A stretch of 64,000 nt of DNA. Origin: Aselliscus stoliczkanus (Eukaryota > Chordata > Mammalia > Chiroptera > Hipposideridae). This document shows positions 20,926 through 32,984 of the stretch, in pieces (within the stretch, counting starts at the first letter, position 1; each line of letters starts with the position of its first letter). The translations under genes were made by a program, and so were the position numbers. The notes beneath the pieces are model-generated. The model saw only the letters and a list, made by a program, of their open reading frames with translations. It did not search any database and was not told the DNA's origin. The stretch lies in contig CM066736.1 of the NCBI GenBank assembly GCA_033961575.1, positions 81,244,852-81,308,851 of the forward strand, read 5' to 3'.

Positions 20926-22955
20926 AATTTACTGATATAATACTCTTGCTACCACTTAGGACTTGTAGTTCTGTTAGAAAGCAAAAATGCGTATATTCAT
21001 TCCCTCTTACAATCCTTGAAGGATAAAGTGTGGATTATGAGTAAGTTTTGAGTATATTCAAATATGAATAAGCTATAGCATCCTCATTAAAGCTTATCAT
21101 GAAAAGAAGAAACATTAGTGTAATTGTATTCTTGTTTTTAAATTTCTTACACATATTTCCTGAATATAAATGTTGTTATCAACTGTTTCCTCAAGGTTCC
21201 TCAGGGCTTGGTTTGCATTTGTTCACTACAGGTAGAAACAGATGAATATAATGATATCATGAAAATCACACAGTGTTCTTAGGAAAAGTATACGGAATCA
21301 TTTTTTATAAAAGAAAATAAGATAATATCCATAATTTTCTGATCACTAACACTATGTTAGGCATGAACTAAGTGGGTTACATGTGTGAGTGGATTCACTC
21401 TGCACAGGAGCGTCATGGAGTCAGAAATAATATCCTTTTTTTTAAAAAAAGCGAAGAAATTGGGCCTAGTAGGAGGTAAGACACTTACATAAAGTAAATT
21501 ACATCATTCAGGATGGCTGATTCCAAATTCTCATTCCGTATACTGCTTCTGACAGTGTACTGTATTTGGAGGAAGGAAAATATCCTGTTTGGAAAAATGT
21601 AGACTCTCAGGGGCCCTTGATCATAGGCAAGCCTGTACATTCGGTGAGGAGCTTAGAAGAGGGCCATGGAGAGAAAGATGGGCCTCCTCTTAGCCAGGCT
21701 GTGATCTCGACAAGTTCAAAGTCTATGACCATCAGGTCCGACCACCTCCCAGGCCCTGTCCTTGTGGCATCTAGATTTGAAGGAAGCAAGTGGATGATGG
21801 TGTAGAACGGTATGCATGGACTCATCCACTTGTGGGACTTAGATGCCGTTGTTTTAAAAAACAGGATCTGTAAAACCAGAGGGACACTTCAGGTGTCAGG
21901 GAAGTCTGAATCCTGCAAGAAGACACCAACCCCTTCACCCTGACTTCTGATTCCACCCTGCCCTGGAAACCTTTGCACCACTTTACCCAGGTCTGGGTGT
22001 AGGACACATTCAAAGGCGCTCTGCCAACCCCAACTAACCACTGCCGAGAGATACAATGGTGACTTGCAGTGATCAAATAGATAGATCACTGGGGATGAAC
22101 ATCAGCTACAAGGAATAGATCACAGCAGACATATGGAAAGGGATACAAAATATAAATCAACTGCTTGGAACCCAAGGATAACTGCAAAGTCCTGGCTTTA
22201 GATGCAACCATCAATACAGGTACATGGCCTATTACAGCCCCAGCTGCTCCACCAGGCTAACAGGCTGAACAACTGACCAGCCCCAACATACCGGCAACCC
22301 AACTGGCCACAGTCTCCTAGGAAGGGAAGAGGGCGCCACAGACATCACATGATCATCATCTTTCCTAATTCATTGGTTTCTTAAGAGTGATTCCTCTCAG
22401 GATAATTGGGAACATGTATGTAATTCCTGTAGCCAATTATCAAGAAAGTATGTGGCATACAACAACAACAAAAATTAAACACTGGTTAGCAGGTGGATTT
22501 TTTAGTTCATTTTTAGGAAGTTCCTAGGCTGCAGGGCAATCTTATTGAAAGAGACAAAGAGCTTTGAAGCAGCATTAGTGTAACACTATAGGAGATAGAG
22601 GAAATGTTCATTGACCATATCAAAGAATAGCAGGAGATGGGGGACATCAGAGGAGGGTGACTGAACACCTTTGAATGCATCTTGCCAATGCCCTTCTTCC
22701 ACTTAATTTATAAATGTTAAGCACTTTCATAGCATTTAAGCTATTTATAAGCAGTGTGCATTGTTCTGCATTCATAGCAGGTTCTGGCTTTAATAAAAAC
22801 TTGTTTATGTTTTACAGACTTTTATTTAGTCATAGTTACCTATGTGTTACTTTCATAAATTTCTCATTTGATATTGTATACACAATGAAATCACTATTTT
22901 TTATAAAGAAATACAGAATAAGTTTGAAATTCCATATCTAATCTAGTCCTATGAT
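20926..22955. other. No gene recognised; unclassified
   Basis: The 21,560-22,370 part is less AT-rich than its surroundings, with short overlapping frames (79, 72 and 84 codons) lacking any recognised domain. It could be a decayed LTR-retroelement, but I see no LTR ends or gag/pol motif, so I leave it open. Confidence 0.4.
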
Positions 22956-22959
22956 CTCC

Positions 22960-23500
22960 ACCTACAAAATATTTTCCAAATCACAGCCCTTCTCACCATC
23001 CTCTGGTCCCTCATCCAAGCCACAATTCCATCTGTCCTTGACAAGAGCAAGCCATGTAGCTGCACTGCTGACCTCTTTCTTCCCCTTCTCCTCCAAAGAA
23101 CAGCCAGAGGGACCTTTTAAAAACAGAAATTAAATCATGTTCCTCACTACTCACACCTCTCCAACGGTTTCCTTAAACATTTATATTACAGTCCAAACTA
23201 CTAAGTTTAGACTCTACTGTCCTCCGCGTTTTGCCTCCTCCTTTCTTCTCTCTAGCTCGGTACGCTTGAGACACACAGGTAGTTTTACATCTGCTATGCT
23301 CTCTGCCTGCTGTTGTCTTTTCCTGAACTTAGGCTTGGCTAACTCTTTGCCTTCATTTAAGTCTTTCCTCAGCAGCCCACTCAGAAGAGCAACCTTCAAG
23401 TGGCCTCTCTCAAACATCTCTTCACCCCTTTAGCTTATTTTATTTTTCTTTATGATAGTTATCATTGCCTGATTTTGTTGTTGTTGTTGTTAATTATATA
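22960..23500 (+). repeat. L2 LINE 3' portion
   Basis: Carries the L2 3' ORF2/UTR pattern: 'tcatccaagccacaattcca', 'acggtttccttaaacattta', 'cagtccaaactactaagttt', 'tttcctgaacttaggcttgg' and 'catttaagtctttcctcagc'. The 98-codon frame over it is a shadow of this L2. Confidence 0.7.
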
Positions 23501-23789
23501 CTATTCTGCACTTTTGTGTGTGTGGGGGAACACTTTCAGAGCTGTAACTCAGTCTATTCGATTATTGTTGAATGAGTGAACAAACTAATTATAAAATGAA
23601 ATATTTGTTACCATTGCAGTTAAGATCTGCAAAGATGCTGCATGTTTTGCTAGGTACAGGTATTAAAGGTCAGTATGATAAAAGCTCAGATAATGATAAG
23701 GTTCACTTAATAAAGACAGTCAATCTACCTGGAGAAAGAATGGGGAACTTCACAGAAGCCATAGTGATGACGACAGAGTTGACACTGAT

Positions 23790-24020
23790 AATGACAGCAG
23801 TTGTCAGATAGTGGACGCTTTCAATGTGCCTGGCACTGTGGTAAGTATCTTGACCACATTCGTTTATTTGGCCTTTACAACAATTCCATGTGATAGATAA
23901 CATTATACCCATTTCATAGATGAGGAAATTGAATGAAGTATAAGAGGTTAAAGAATTTTACAGTTAGGACTTAGTATTACTTGAACACTAAATCCCAGTC
24001 TGAGCCCAGAGCCCATACTT
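23790..24020 (-). repeat. MIR SINE, antisense
   Basis: 'caatgtgcctggcactgtgg', 'acaacaattccatgtgatag' and 'cccatttcatagatgaggaa' followed by 'attgaatgaagtataagagg' match antisense MIR in order. Confidence 0.8.
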
Positions 24021-24109
24021 TTCCCCTTTCAGCTGTATTTACCTGTTAAAACTTGTCCTGGGATGATCCTGCCATAAATATAAGCAGAACAGTGTCCTGA
24101 GAACAGTAT

Positions 24110-24300
24110 GCTTTAGATTTAGACAGACACATAAATTCTAAGTCAGCTCTATCACTTTCTACTAACCAGACAGCATATACATAATTTATTTTCTGTTGAG
24201 CCTCAGTTTTCTCATGTATAAAGCAGAGTGACTTGTCAATGCCTTGTGGATATTAAATTAAATAATCCAGGTAAATCATTCAGTGAAATGCCCATAACAT
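24110..24300 (+). repeat. MIR SINE, sense
   Basis: 'ctaagtcagctctatcactt', 'gagcctcagttttctcatgt' and 'cttgtggatattaaattaaa' match sense MIR. It sits close behind an antisense MIR at 23,790. Confidence 0.75.
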
Positions 24301-25379
24301 AGAGATCCCTCCCTACAGGCCCCTTCACTCCCCTCAGCCCAGGCTGGCCACTGTGAGTCCGATTAGGACACAAATTCTCACTGGATGCTTATTGGACATT
24401 TGTTGCTGAAATAGCTTTCTTCTCAAATTCCATACTCCTATAAACAAGTACAGTTCTCCAGGAGTTGAAACATAAACAAATATTTAAAACATATCTTTGT
24501 AAATTTAAGATAATGTAAAATAAGAATATGTTTTTTTAATTTGGCTTAGTTCATTAGGACTTAAAATAAAATTTGGTTCCAAAGACTACCTGAACAATTA
24601 CAGAAGCTTCATTAGTTAAAAACGCTAGCACTCCTATATTGTCTCCTACTAAATGACAAATGCAGAAGAAAGTATGTCCGTTAATTATATAGGGATATGT
24701 ATTAATTTTATATCATACCATAAAGATTTACTTCTTTGTGGCATCCATTTGTTTTCCAGTGCATCAGTCCCCTTCGTATGTTAATTGCAACTCACCTGGC
24801 TCTCAGGAGAGGAAACCTTTGCTAATATCAGTTTCCTTTGCTAATATCAGGCTTATTTATTAATTTTTTTCTCTCTGCTTTGCTGCCATGAACATTTCCC
24901 CAGAAGAGGATATGGTTTTTATTTCTCTTGATATGATTGGTATTAATCTATATTTAATGTAGTCAATGTTTTTTTTTTGTTTTTTTTTTATCTCTTTGCA
25001 CTTCGTGCAGTCATAAGATTCAAAACATCAAGGTTTTGCATGGTGAATTTTCTGTTTTTTTCCAATGCTAGTCTTATTTGTTATGTATGCCTGTGCTCTA
25101 AAATATCGATACTTATTAGAAAACTGCTTTAGAAATATGCACAAACATTTCTACTATTCTTTTCATTATGTATCATTTCCCATTTTTGTTTTTGCTTTTG
25201 GCAGTATCAAAACTTATGATAAATTACAAAATATCACTCATGCCACTTCTCTCCCATCTCTAAAGCACAGTGTCACGTAAACTTATTTTTGATCCAGTAC
25301 TGCAATTAAAATTCACCCTTGATGTTAATCACAGATATTCTATATTAAAAAGAATATGTCATTAGCTTGTTTATTTAAT
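24301..25379. other. No gene recognised
   Basis: AT-rich DNA with a small direct repeat of ctttgctaatatcag around 24,816-24,850. The 71-codon frame at 25,065 has no recognisable domain. Confidence 0.45.
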
Positions 25380-25585
25380 TATATAAGCCAGAGTTGCAAG
25401 ATAGTAAATATTTTAGGCTTACGGGTAATACAGTATTTGCCAGAACTATTCAACCTCTGCCCTTGTAATATGAATGTAGCTTTGAACATTGCAATCAATG
25501 AAAGAGTGTAGTGAAGTTAAATAAATCTTTATAAATGGACAACAAAATTTGAATTTCATATCATATTCCTATTCCTAGGGGGAAA

Positions 25586-25622
<37 letters not shown>

Positions 25623-25745
25623 CTCCATTGACTTTTTTTCAGTCATTTAAAACTCTAAAGTCACTATTAGCTAGCCAGCTCAAAATGAGTCAGTGGGCCA
25701 CATTTGGCCTGTAGAGCTTGTTGTGCCAACTCTTGACACAGGCTA
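25380..25745 (-). mobile_element. hAT-type non-autonomous DNA transposon relic
   Basis: 'gatagtaaatattttaggct', 'gccagaactattcaacctct' and, at the far end, 'gtcagtgggccacatttggc' with 'ctgtagag' are blocks of a widespread mammalian hAT (Charlie-like) element whose usual text is 'agggccagatagtaaatattttaggct' to 'gggccggatttggcccgcgggcc'. An (AT)n microsatellite has grown inside it. Family name and strand are uncertain. Confidence 0.55.
25590..25620. repeat. (AT)n microsatellite
   Basis: Uninterrupted AT units inside the hAT-like relic. Confidence 0.95.
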
Positions 25746-26738
25746 TTCTGTCATTTAGAGGTTTGGCAGTATCCTAATACTACATTCACGTGCAGAATGT
25801 CTGTTTATATTGGAACTGGTACCATATTTAGGGAAAGCATAGATCAAAAAAGAAAGAGGAAGGTTTTAGAGGATACAGCCAGTAAACTCATCAAGAAATT
25901 ACAGAATTATTAGAATGCTTTGAAGAAGAGATAAATAAACATAAATGTAAACAAAAAGAAATATAGCAATACCTGTGGTCATCTTATGTTTTTTTTAAAC
26001 AATATTAGAATAATCTATCTAACAGTTTACTCACAAGTACAGTGGAGTAAGTTAATATAGAAAAATCTCTACTCTACTCCAAACAAACATATGGTGAATA
26101 ACAAATAGTTTCAAAAATTAAAATATAACTGTGAATTTAAATTAAATCAGAACAGTGTCCAGGAATGGTGAACATGTGTTGGATTTGAAGTATAATTATT
26201 CATTTGCAGATTAGAACTAGACATAAGCCTTTTAAGAACTGGAAGCTAGGACTGCAAAGTCTACATAGTATAACCAGTGCAGGCCATGATTACTGAACTA
26301 CTTGGATAAAGCCCAAAGATAATTTGTCTATAGACAAGGAATTGTCCAGTCCATAAAATGGGATTAGAAAACTTCTCAGTAGCTAAAAAGACCACAATAG
26401 GAACTTTCTATTGCCCCAGGATTTGTTACCTAAGAAGAAAATCTACATTATGTATTTGACCCATAGTTATAATATCCCATTCTCAGTATTCTCATGATGA
26501 GTTGATAGAATGACCATATGTCTTTGTTAGTCCAGGAAAATCCTGGTTTATACCTGTTACAATGTTCCCATTCATTTTTATAAGTGTCCTGTTTAGATAA
26601 TAAAATATATCATCCTATACATAGATCACAAGCTGAGAAATTTAACAGTGATCAAGAATTGATAAAGACTTAGGGTCCTGAGCTGAAGTACATAAAAAAT
26701 TCTCCTTTATTAACTCAGGATAGAGTGCGCATGTGCTC

Positions 26739-26790
26739 TCGCGCGCGCGCACACACACACACACAGGCACATGCACACACGCACACATGC
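26739..26790. repeat. (CG)n(CA)n alternating purine-pyrimidine tract
   Basis: 'ctcgcgcgcgcgcacacaca' continues as CA units, then diverged CACGCA units. A rare CpG cluster in AT-rich surroundings. Confidence 0.9.
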
Positions 26791-26869
26791 ACTCACCAAT
26801 AAAATAACTGATTAAGATGAGTGTGTAATCAAAAATTACAAACAGAATATGAAATAATCCAAAGTGAGG

Positions 26870-27720
26870 GAGAGTCAGTCAATACTACAAAGAGGAGACT
26901 TTACAATATAAGTAGAACTTATAAACTGAAAGAGGTATTTTAAAGTGTTCAAATAGATAAAGATAAAATAGAAACTAGAGCAAGAACACACTATGATATA
27001 AAAAATCAGGAAATATTAAAAATAATTATGTAGACCTTCTAGACCAAATATTCAAAAAAATATTAAGAAGCCAAATTGATGACAAAGTACAGACCAGGCA
27101 TATGATGATATGTTTACTAAAGTAAATGATAAAATTTAAGAGAAAGCTAAAAATGTAATTAAAAGAAATAAAAGATAGAATATATGAATGAAGTTGTAGA
27201 ATACTAAATGTCCAATAAAAATTCCTTATATATTTGAATATATAACAACTAAGAATTTCTCAAAATTGAGGAAATATATGGCTCTTTATATAGAAGGAAC
27301 ACATTGAATCCAGAGCTGGAAAAATAGAAATTTATACCAGACACCTCATATGCATAACATCAGAGCAATAAACAGACAATTTTAAGAATTAGAAGACAAG
27401 ATTACTACAGAGTAATAACAATGATAAAATAGATGGAAGATAGGCTTCTCTTCAGCAATAATACATAGCATGAAACTATTGACTTATATCTTTAAAATAC
27501 TAGAAGAGGAAAATTGTCAATCTAGAATTTTACACTAAGCTCAATTATTAGTCAATAATGTAACCTTTAAAGCCATTTTAATGCTAGCAAAGATTGAGAG
27601 AGAAAATTATGCCTAAACTGACATTAAAACATCCATTTAATAATATTCTTAAGGAAAACCAATATTTAACCAGAAGGAAGGAGTTCAATAAAATATAAAG
27701 TAACTGTTAACAAATATTAG
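26870..27720 (+). mobile_element. Ancient L1/HAL1 ORF1-region relic
   Basis: A-rich sequence in which late blocks recall the L1 ORF1 C-terminal domain: 'atcttt...aaaatactagaagaggaaaa' and 'attgtcaatctagaatttta' correspond to the usual 'gaaagaaaataactgtcaacctagaattctatac'. It is followed by 'cagaaggaaggagttc' like sequence downstream of old ORF1. No open frame left. L1ME or HAL1 are both possible. Confidence 0.45.
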
Positions 27721-27929
27721 TAAACATAACAGTAAATAATATTTTTTCTTAACTTACAATTCCTGTGTATTGGTCTTGAAATACATTGAACTCATGTTTC
27801 AAATGCCCTTACTTTAAGTCATTGAGGATTATTAGCTGTGTAACCTAAATAAAGGTCATCATTGTACTCTTAATCTAGGTATGACTAACTTTTATGTTTT
27901 GCTTTCTAAACATCGTCCTGATCACATGG

Positions 27930-27932
<3 letters not shown>

Positions 27933-27970
<38 letters not shown>
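27933..27970. repeat. (GT)n microsatellite
   Basis: About 18 GT units. Confidence 0.97.
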
Positions 27971-27972
<2 letters not shown>

Positions 27973-28309
27973 ACAGAACTGTCAAAGGCTGTGTGATACT
28001 AAGTGCTACTAAATTGAGCAGCTGATTTAAATGCAGGTCTTATAAAATTTGTAAAAATGCTCTTAACTACTTTATGATGTCTAAGCTGATTATGCAACCT
28101 CAAATGATTATCGAAGACCTGGTCTGTGCCCTACTCTGTAAAATTACAACCTGTGACTAATGTATATTGATCAACCACAGACTTATATGTGAAAAGTGGA
28201 AAGCATAGATCTATCTTATGTAAATTACTTCATAACAATATAGACATAATCACCAATATATTCGTTAGTATAATTATCTAGAAAGACACTAAAAACATTC
28301 TCTGATAAT

Positions 28310-28512
28310 GGAAATTCTCTCTATCTGTATTGCCCATTATGATAACCACATGTGACTGTTGAGCAATTAAGAACTTGAAATGTAGTCACTGCAAATGAGA
28401 TAATACACTTTTACTTTTATTTAATGTAAATTTGTACACTTATCTTTTAATGTCCACATGTGGCTGGCTGGTGGCTAGTGTTTTGGATGGTACTGGGCTA
28501 GAACTGCAGTTT
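28310..28512 (-). mobile_element. MER5A-like hAT element
   Basis: 'tgtgactgttgagcaattaa', 'gaacttgaaatgtagtcact' and 'catgtggctggctggtggct' followed by 'agtgttttggatggtac' match the MER5A layout of two facing 'agccacatgtggct' blocks around an AT-rich centre. Confidence 0.65.
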
Positions 28513-28821
28513 ACAAGTAGTAGGAACATGGAGACTACTAGTCAGATAATTAGGGATAATTAGATATTGTAGTTCGATAGACATCCTAACTTAATGCCAA
28601 GCTCCTCCAATAGCTGCTTAAAGTTTCTCCATTTTTTCATACCTTTAGTCTGTTTGTTTATACAGTTATCACTGTATGAAAAATAGTTGTAATAACTTTC
28701 TTCCACTTAAAGAAAGTGCATTATATAAGTTTGTAAAACATATTTTGAGTCCAAAAATCATATTAACTGCTAGCTAACACTGGACAATTCATTTGTGGAA
28801 GCTTCAGTTTTCTGATTTTGT

Positions 28822-28822
<1 letters not shown>

Positions 28823-28862
<40 letters not shown>

Positions 28863-28863
28863 G
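28823..28863. repeat. (GAT)n microsatellite
   Basis: About 13 GAT units. Confidence 0.97.
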
Positions 28864-29623
28864 TGGTGTTATGAATCCCTTGCTCTCCTTACATATTTAG
28901 AGCACAGAAATTGTTGGGAAAATTGGAGAAATAATATGTGTCAATGACACATCATGGTTAATTTTTGGTATAGATGTAAATACATTGGTATCAAAAGGGT
29001 TATCCTTAAATTATAAGCATCTATTTTTATGGAAGTATTGTCAGATATCATAAAATGGCATAATACAAAACAAAATGAATAATAAACAAATTCAACAACA
29101 ATAATTACCATTCAGATACAATTTGCTGTCATAGTAAGAAAATAGGTTTAGTATGATGGTAATATTTTTCTAAGTTGTATATGATTTGGGTATGGTGAAT
29201 ATATTTGTAAGAGTGGAGCATGCAATAGAACACAAAGTCTTAGAAAAAATTAGAAAGTCAAACTAGGTGTAATTATGGTATATAACTATTAGTTGGGTAA
29301 GTGATTTCTAAGTAGTTATTTTATCTATGTCAACAAAACTAAAAGTTATCTATTTACAACCAATAATTGAATCATAATTTGAGCAAGTTTATACTCTGAT
29401 GGGGTAATTAAATATTTATGTGTTCCTTATTAGATTTGTATCACAAACAGGATTGAAATAATTAGTGTTACTTGGAGGCAATTAAACCTAGACCTTATGT
29501 TGTTACGTATCATTTTCGCTCACATATTTCATATCTCTTTCTGATGTTTTCTCCATGTATTTTTCCCTATAATCGACTTAGTTATGATCAACAGCACAAG
29601 CCTTGAATTCCTAAGCACTTGGT
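28864..29623. other. No gene recognised
   Basis: AT-rich unclassified DNA. Confidence 0.45.
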
Positions 29624-29636
29624 AAGAGTAAATGAA

Positions 29637-29722
29637 CATCATAGGTCTTGTTAGGGAGACCATTTCATGGATGGAGTAAAGGTTTGATCACTGCACTGTG
29701 TAACTGAAAAAAAAATAATAAA
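29637..29722 (+). mobile_element. Tiny L1 insertion ending at an internal poly(A)
   Basis: About 65 bases ('ataggtcttgttagggagac', 'catttcatggatggagtaaa', 'gatcactgcactgtgtaact') match 10,186-10,250 of the L1 at 9,260, then an A-rich tail follows. A perfect 13-bp TSD, aagagtaaatgaa, lies at 29,624-29,636 and 29,723-29,735. The body stops over 200 bp before the normal L1 3' end seen in the two longer copies. Confidence 0.85.
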
Positions 29723-30475
29723 AAGAGTAAATGAATAGTTTTTAATCTTGAACTAAGAAATGTTTTAGAAAAAAACATCTTTGAAAATTATGCACTATTA
29801 CTGACTTCTGAAAGGGTGTTTTCCACTGGGTGAAGCAAAACAATTGTACACTGGGATTTGTTCTACCTCTGTATTTCTATCTATTTTATGATAGAACTAC
29901 ACAAGTAAGTAGTCTATGTACTAGAGAATGTCAACTTAAACCTATATTATTTTATTTAATCAAGAAACAATTTATTGCCTAACAACTAATTTTCATTCAA
30001 CCCTTATAGGCAGAAAGCAGAATAAATCACTTAGTATTGTAATAATTATTTCAATTGAATGATAAATTCTCATTTGATAGGTCCTATATTATGCTTTAAA
30101 AGTACCTCAGTTTCTATGGTGGGTACTTGGAAAGTGTAGAGGTGTTTTGAGACTAGGTTTTAGCTTTCACTCTCTGTGGGAGATGGGAAAAAAAAACAAC
30201 AGAAAACAGAATAGCTCATTTAAAAGATAGAAGGAACTAAATGTTCATTTTTTAAAAAGCATTTTCTACTTTGCCCTATATTTTCTATTTTCTATTCTTA
30301 AATGCCAGTGTAACGTTCTCCTTTTTTCCTCCACCATTTTGTGTGTGTGCTCCCAGAGTAATAGACAGGTGTATTGGTGTAGGAAAGGGACTTCCTGGGG
30401 CTGGGTTCTGGCTGCTGACTAAATTAGTCTTCTGCATTATGAGTGCCAGAGCAAGTATATTAAGGAATGTGAGAA

Positions 30476-30634
30476 GGGCCGGCCGAGTGGCTCAGTTGGT
30501 TAAGAGCTCGCTCAAGAGTGTGAGCTGAGCTCTGAGCAATAGCAGTTCGATGCCCAGCCCGAGCTGAGCTGCCGCTAAGCTGCCTACAGGTGGCAGGATG
30601 GCTCAGCTAAAAAAATAAAAAAAAAAAAAATAAA
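30476..30634 (+). mobile_element. tRNA-derived SINE (Rhin-1-like), sense
   Basis: GGGCCGGCCGAGTGGCTCAG head with box A (TGGCTCAGTTGGTTAAGAG) and box B (AGTTCGATGCCCAG), then 'ctgccgctaagctgcctac' and 'aggtggcaggatggctcagc', then a poly(A)/TAAA tail. About 125 bp of body. Flanks aaggaatg and aagaaatg may be a decayed TSD. Confidence 0.88.
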
Positions 30635-30781
30635 GAAATGCAAGGAACATATTAGGCCACTAGATGACTCGTCTGACCACTGATGTTAAAATTTCTATTT
30701 CATATATCACACTGGAGATGTGTCCCTCCTTCTCTTTAAATATATATAAAATATATATTATATATAATATACTATATATGT

Positions 30782-30783
<2 letters not shown>

Positions 30784-30828
<45 letters not shown>
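30784..30828. repeat. (GT)n microsatellite
   Basis: About 22 GT units, a few bases left of the MITE at 30,841, preceded by an AT-rich run. Confidence 0.97.
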
Positions 30829-30830
<2 letters not shown>

Positions 30831-30840
30831 AATATACACA

Positions 30841-31065
30841 GAGGATGCCAAAAATGTATATACATTTTAAGAAAGGAAAAAACTATTAATTTTAATACTC
30901 GATATACTTGTATACTGATAACAAAAGGTGAATACAAGTCATGTTTGACTTCTGCAGTTACAAGAGGTGCTCAAAATGTTTACCGTCAGCATCCAGACAT
31001 TTCTAATTACAGCAAACTACTGCTTGAGCATCTCTGAAGACGTGTATACAGTTTTTGGGCACCTC
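30841..31065 (+). mobile_element. Complete inverted-repeat MITE (225 bp)
   Basis: Left end gaggatgccaaaaatgtata; right end, reverse complemented, gaggtgcccaaaaactgtat. Both termini are imperfect inverted repeats of 20 bases or more. Body includes 'aagaaaggaaaaaactatta', 'cagttacaagaggtgctcaa' and 'aaactactgcttgagcatct'. No coding frame of its own. Two other copies in the window: 4,218-4,323 (right half) and 14,133-14,258 (inverted, internally deleted). The superfamily is unclear; I could not fix a TSD. Confidence 0.75.
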
Positions 31066-31363
31066 GAAATATATCACCATGAAAGTGGTGCCATTTCAGC
31101 GCATTGTTAGACCTGTGATAAAAATATAGTGGTGTGCTATCACAGCTCCAGAAGTTTTGAGAATCATTAGGAATATAGATAAATATTCTACTCCCCATCT
31201 TCAAAGCACAAGAAGGATTGCACTTCATCCCTTTTCAAATTAGGCAAAGCCTTGTGATCTGAGCCACTTCTGTACTGAACCTTCAATAATGAGAGAGAGG
31301 TGTGCCATATTGCCTTCTCCTGCCACACAGACTGTGGGAAAACATTAAAAAAAAGAAAAAGTT

Positions 31364-31506
31364 GGGCCAGCCAAGTGGCTCAATTGGTTAAGGGCTCGCT
31401 CAAGAGTGCGAGCTGAGCTCTGAGCAACAGCAGTTCGATGCCCAGCCCGAGCTGAGCCAGCCAACAGGTGGTAGGATGGCTCAGCTAAAAAAAAAAAAAA
31501 AAAAAA
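31364..31506 (+). mobile_element. tRNA-derived SINE (Rhin-1-like), sense
   Basis: GGGCCAGCCAAGTGGCTCAA head, box A then B-like 'agttcgatgcccagcccgag', 'ccaacaggtggtaggatggc' and a poly(A) run of more than 20. It lacks the 'tgccgctaagc' stretch seen in the copy 0.9 kb upstream, a small internal deletion. Confidence 0.88.
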
Positions 31507-31924
31507 TCCATGAGGTTTTCTAGTTTCTAATTTACTGGGTAAACATAACACACTCCTGCTTATCCAAAATGGTCCAGAAATAAAGTTTGAAGCCACAAAG
31601 ACATGGGATCATTTTTTTATTAATCACAGGAAAACCTAGTCTATTCTGACTAAAACATTGGATGTGTCTTAACAGTTCTCACATCCCAGTACTTAAGGGT
31701 TTGGTCTATAATGGTACTTTCTGAATGGATGTTAATTTGTAGTGATTCAGCTGTTTTACATTTTATTAAATGAAACACAGGTACATGTTATTCAGTAACA
31801 ATTGCTGAAGGTAACTCAGGTAAGGTAAATGTCTATATACAAGAAATACTTTAATTATATCTAAAATTTGAATATTTTTCAAGTGATTTAAATAAGAGGA
31901 GGCATTTAACTGAATTGCTATTTT

Positions 31925-32200
31925 GAAAGGAGCCCTAGCCTAGAAGCTGGAAAACTTGGATTTTTCTCTTAAGTTATTTTTTTTTTTTGATTACTGGCTT
32001 CAGTACCTTGGATGAGTTATTTAAAATCAAGTTTGTTTTTGTTTTGTTTTGTTTTATTTTGTTTTCCCATATTCTAGATGGGAAAAATATAAAACCTGCC
32101 CACATTACAAGCTTCTTTGAAAAAATGAGATAAAATATGTTAAAATGTTTTTGAAAACTGAAAGAAGTGGTATTTTTAGGTGATAGTACTATAGTTCTAG
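31925..32200 (+). repeat. MIR SINE interrupted by T/GTTTT runs
   Basis: 'gagccctagcctagaagctg', 'tactggcttcagtaccttgg' and 'atgggaaaaatataaaacct' with 'aaaaatgagataaaatatgt' follow the MIR order, with expanded T-rich runs at about 31,978-31,990 and 32,033-32,065. Confidence 0.55.
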
Positions 32201-32539
32201 AGATTTCTTAACTAGATAAATATTGTTCAGCAATAAAATGACACAAGCCTCTAATAAAAACTGGGCTTTCTATCCAATGCAATAAGCTATGAAAAATATA
32301 AAATATTTATAAAGACTAAAGTGGAATAAATTAAATATTTTTAAGTTATGTAATTTCCTTCCTGTAATGGCCAAAAAGTAAACTAAAATGCTTTAAGAAA
32401 CAATAACAACAACAAAATGACAGGTCTGACAGGACATGCACTCTCAGCTACGAACACACATGCTATCTCCTCTCTGAAGTGACTCCATTATTTGGAACAG
32501 CATTCCATTTTTTCTTTGTTCTCTTTTGGTATTGATTAA

Positions 32540-32675
32540 AACTGAACTGACCCTGGATGGTGAGCACACAATGTGATATATGAATGATTTATTGCAGAAT
32601 TGTACAGTTGAATTCTATGCAATTTTACTAACCATTGTCATCCCAATACAGTTAATTAAAAATAAAGAAATCTAC
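32540..32675 (+). mobile_element. LINE (L1-like) 3' tail, sense
   Basis: 'gatggtgagcacacaatgtg', 'attgcagaattgtacagttg' and 'aattttactaaccattgtca' with 'tcccaatacagttaatt', then A-rich. Same tail family as 42,345. Confidence 0.7.
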
Positions 32676-32984
32676 AAAAAGAAAAGCTGAACACAAACAT
32701 TTAAATATAATTTTCTAAATATTTCTGGAAAAAAAAAAGTGACAGTAACTTGGAAAATTGCAAAAGAAAAAAAATACTTGAGCAATAGATTTATTCTTAT
32801 GTTGTGATTGGCTATTGCTTATATTAACATAATAAAAAATATAAAAATTCACAAAATCTCTATTACTACATTTAAGAAATGTGTAGTACTACTATCAAGA
32901 GCACTATAACATATTGAGATGTATATTAAGATATAATAAATGATATACAATGTTATTTAAGATATATATTGAGATATTTTTAAA

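Noticed and set aside
21560..22370. Possible retroviral gag/pol relic
   Set aside because: Slightly GC-richer with several short frames, but no catalytic motif, primer-binding site or LTR could be seen; left as unclassified.
22951..23433. 60- and 98-codon frames
   Set aside because: They overlap an L2 LINE 3' end and reflect its C/T-rich composition.
30476..30550. tRNA-like sequence with A and B boxes
   Set aside because: It is the head of a SINE, followed by SINE body and poly(A); no complete cloverleaf or mature 3' end, so not a tRNA gene. The same applies to 31,364, 32,985, 57,926 and 60,284.
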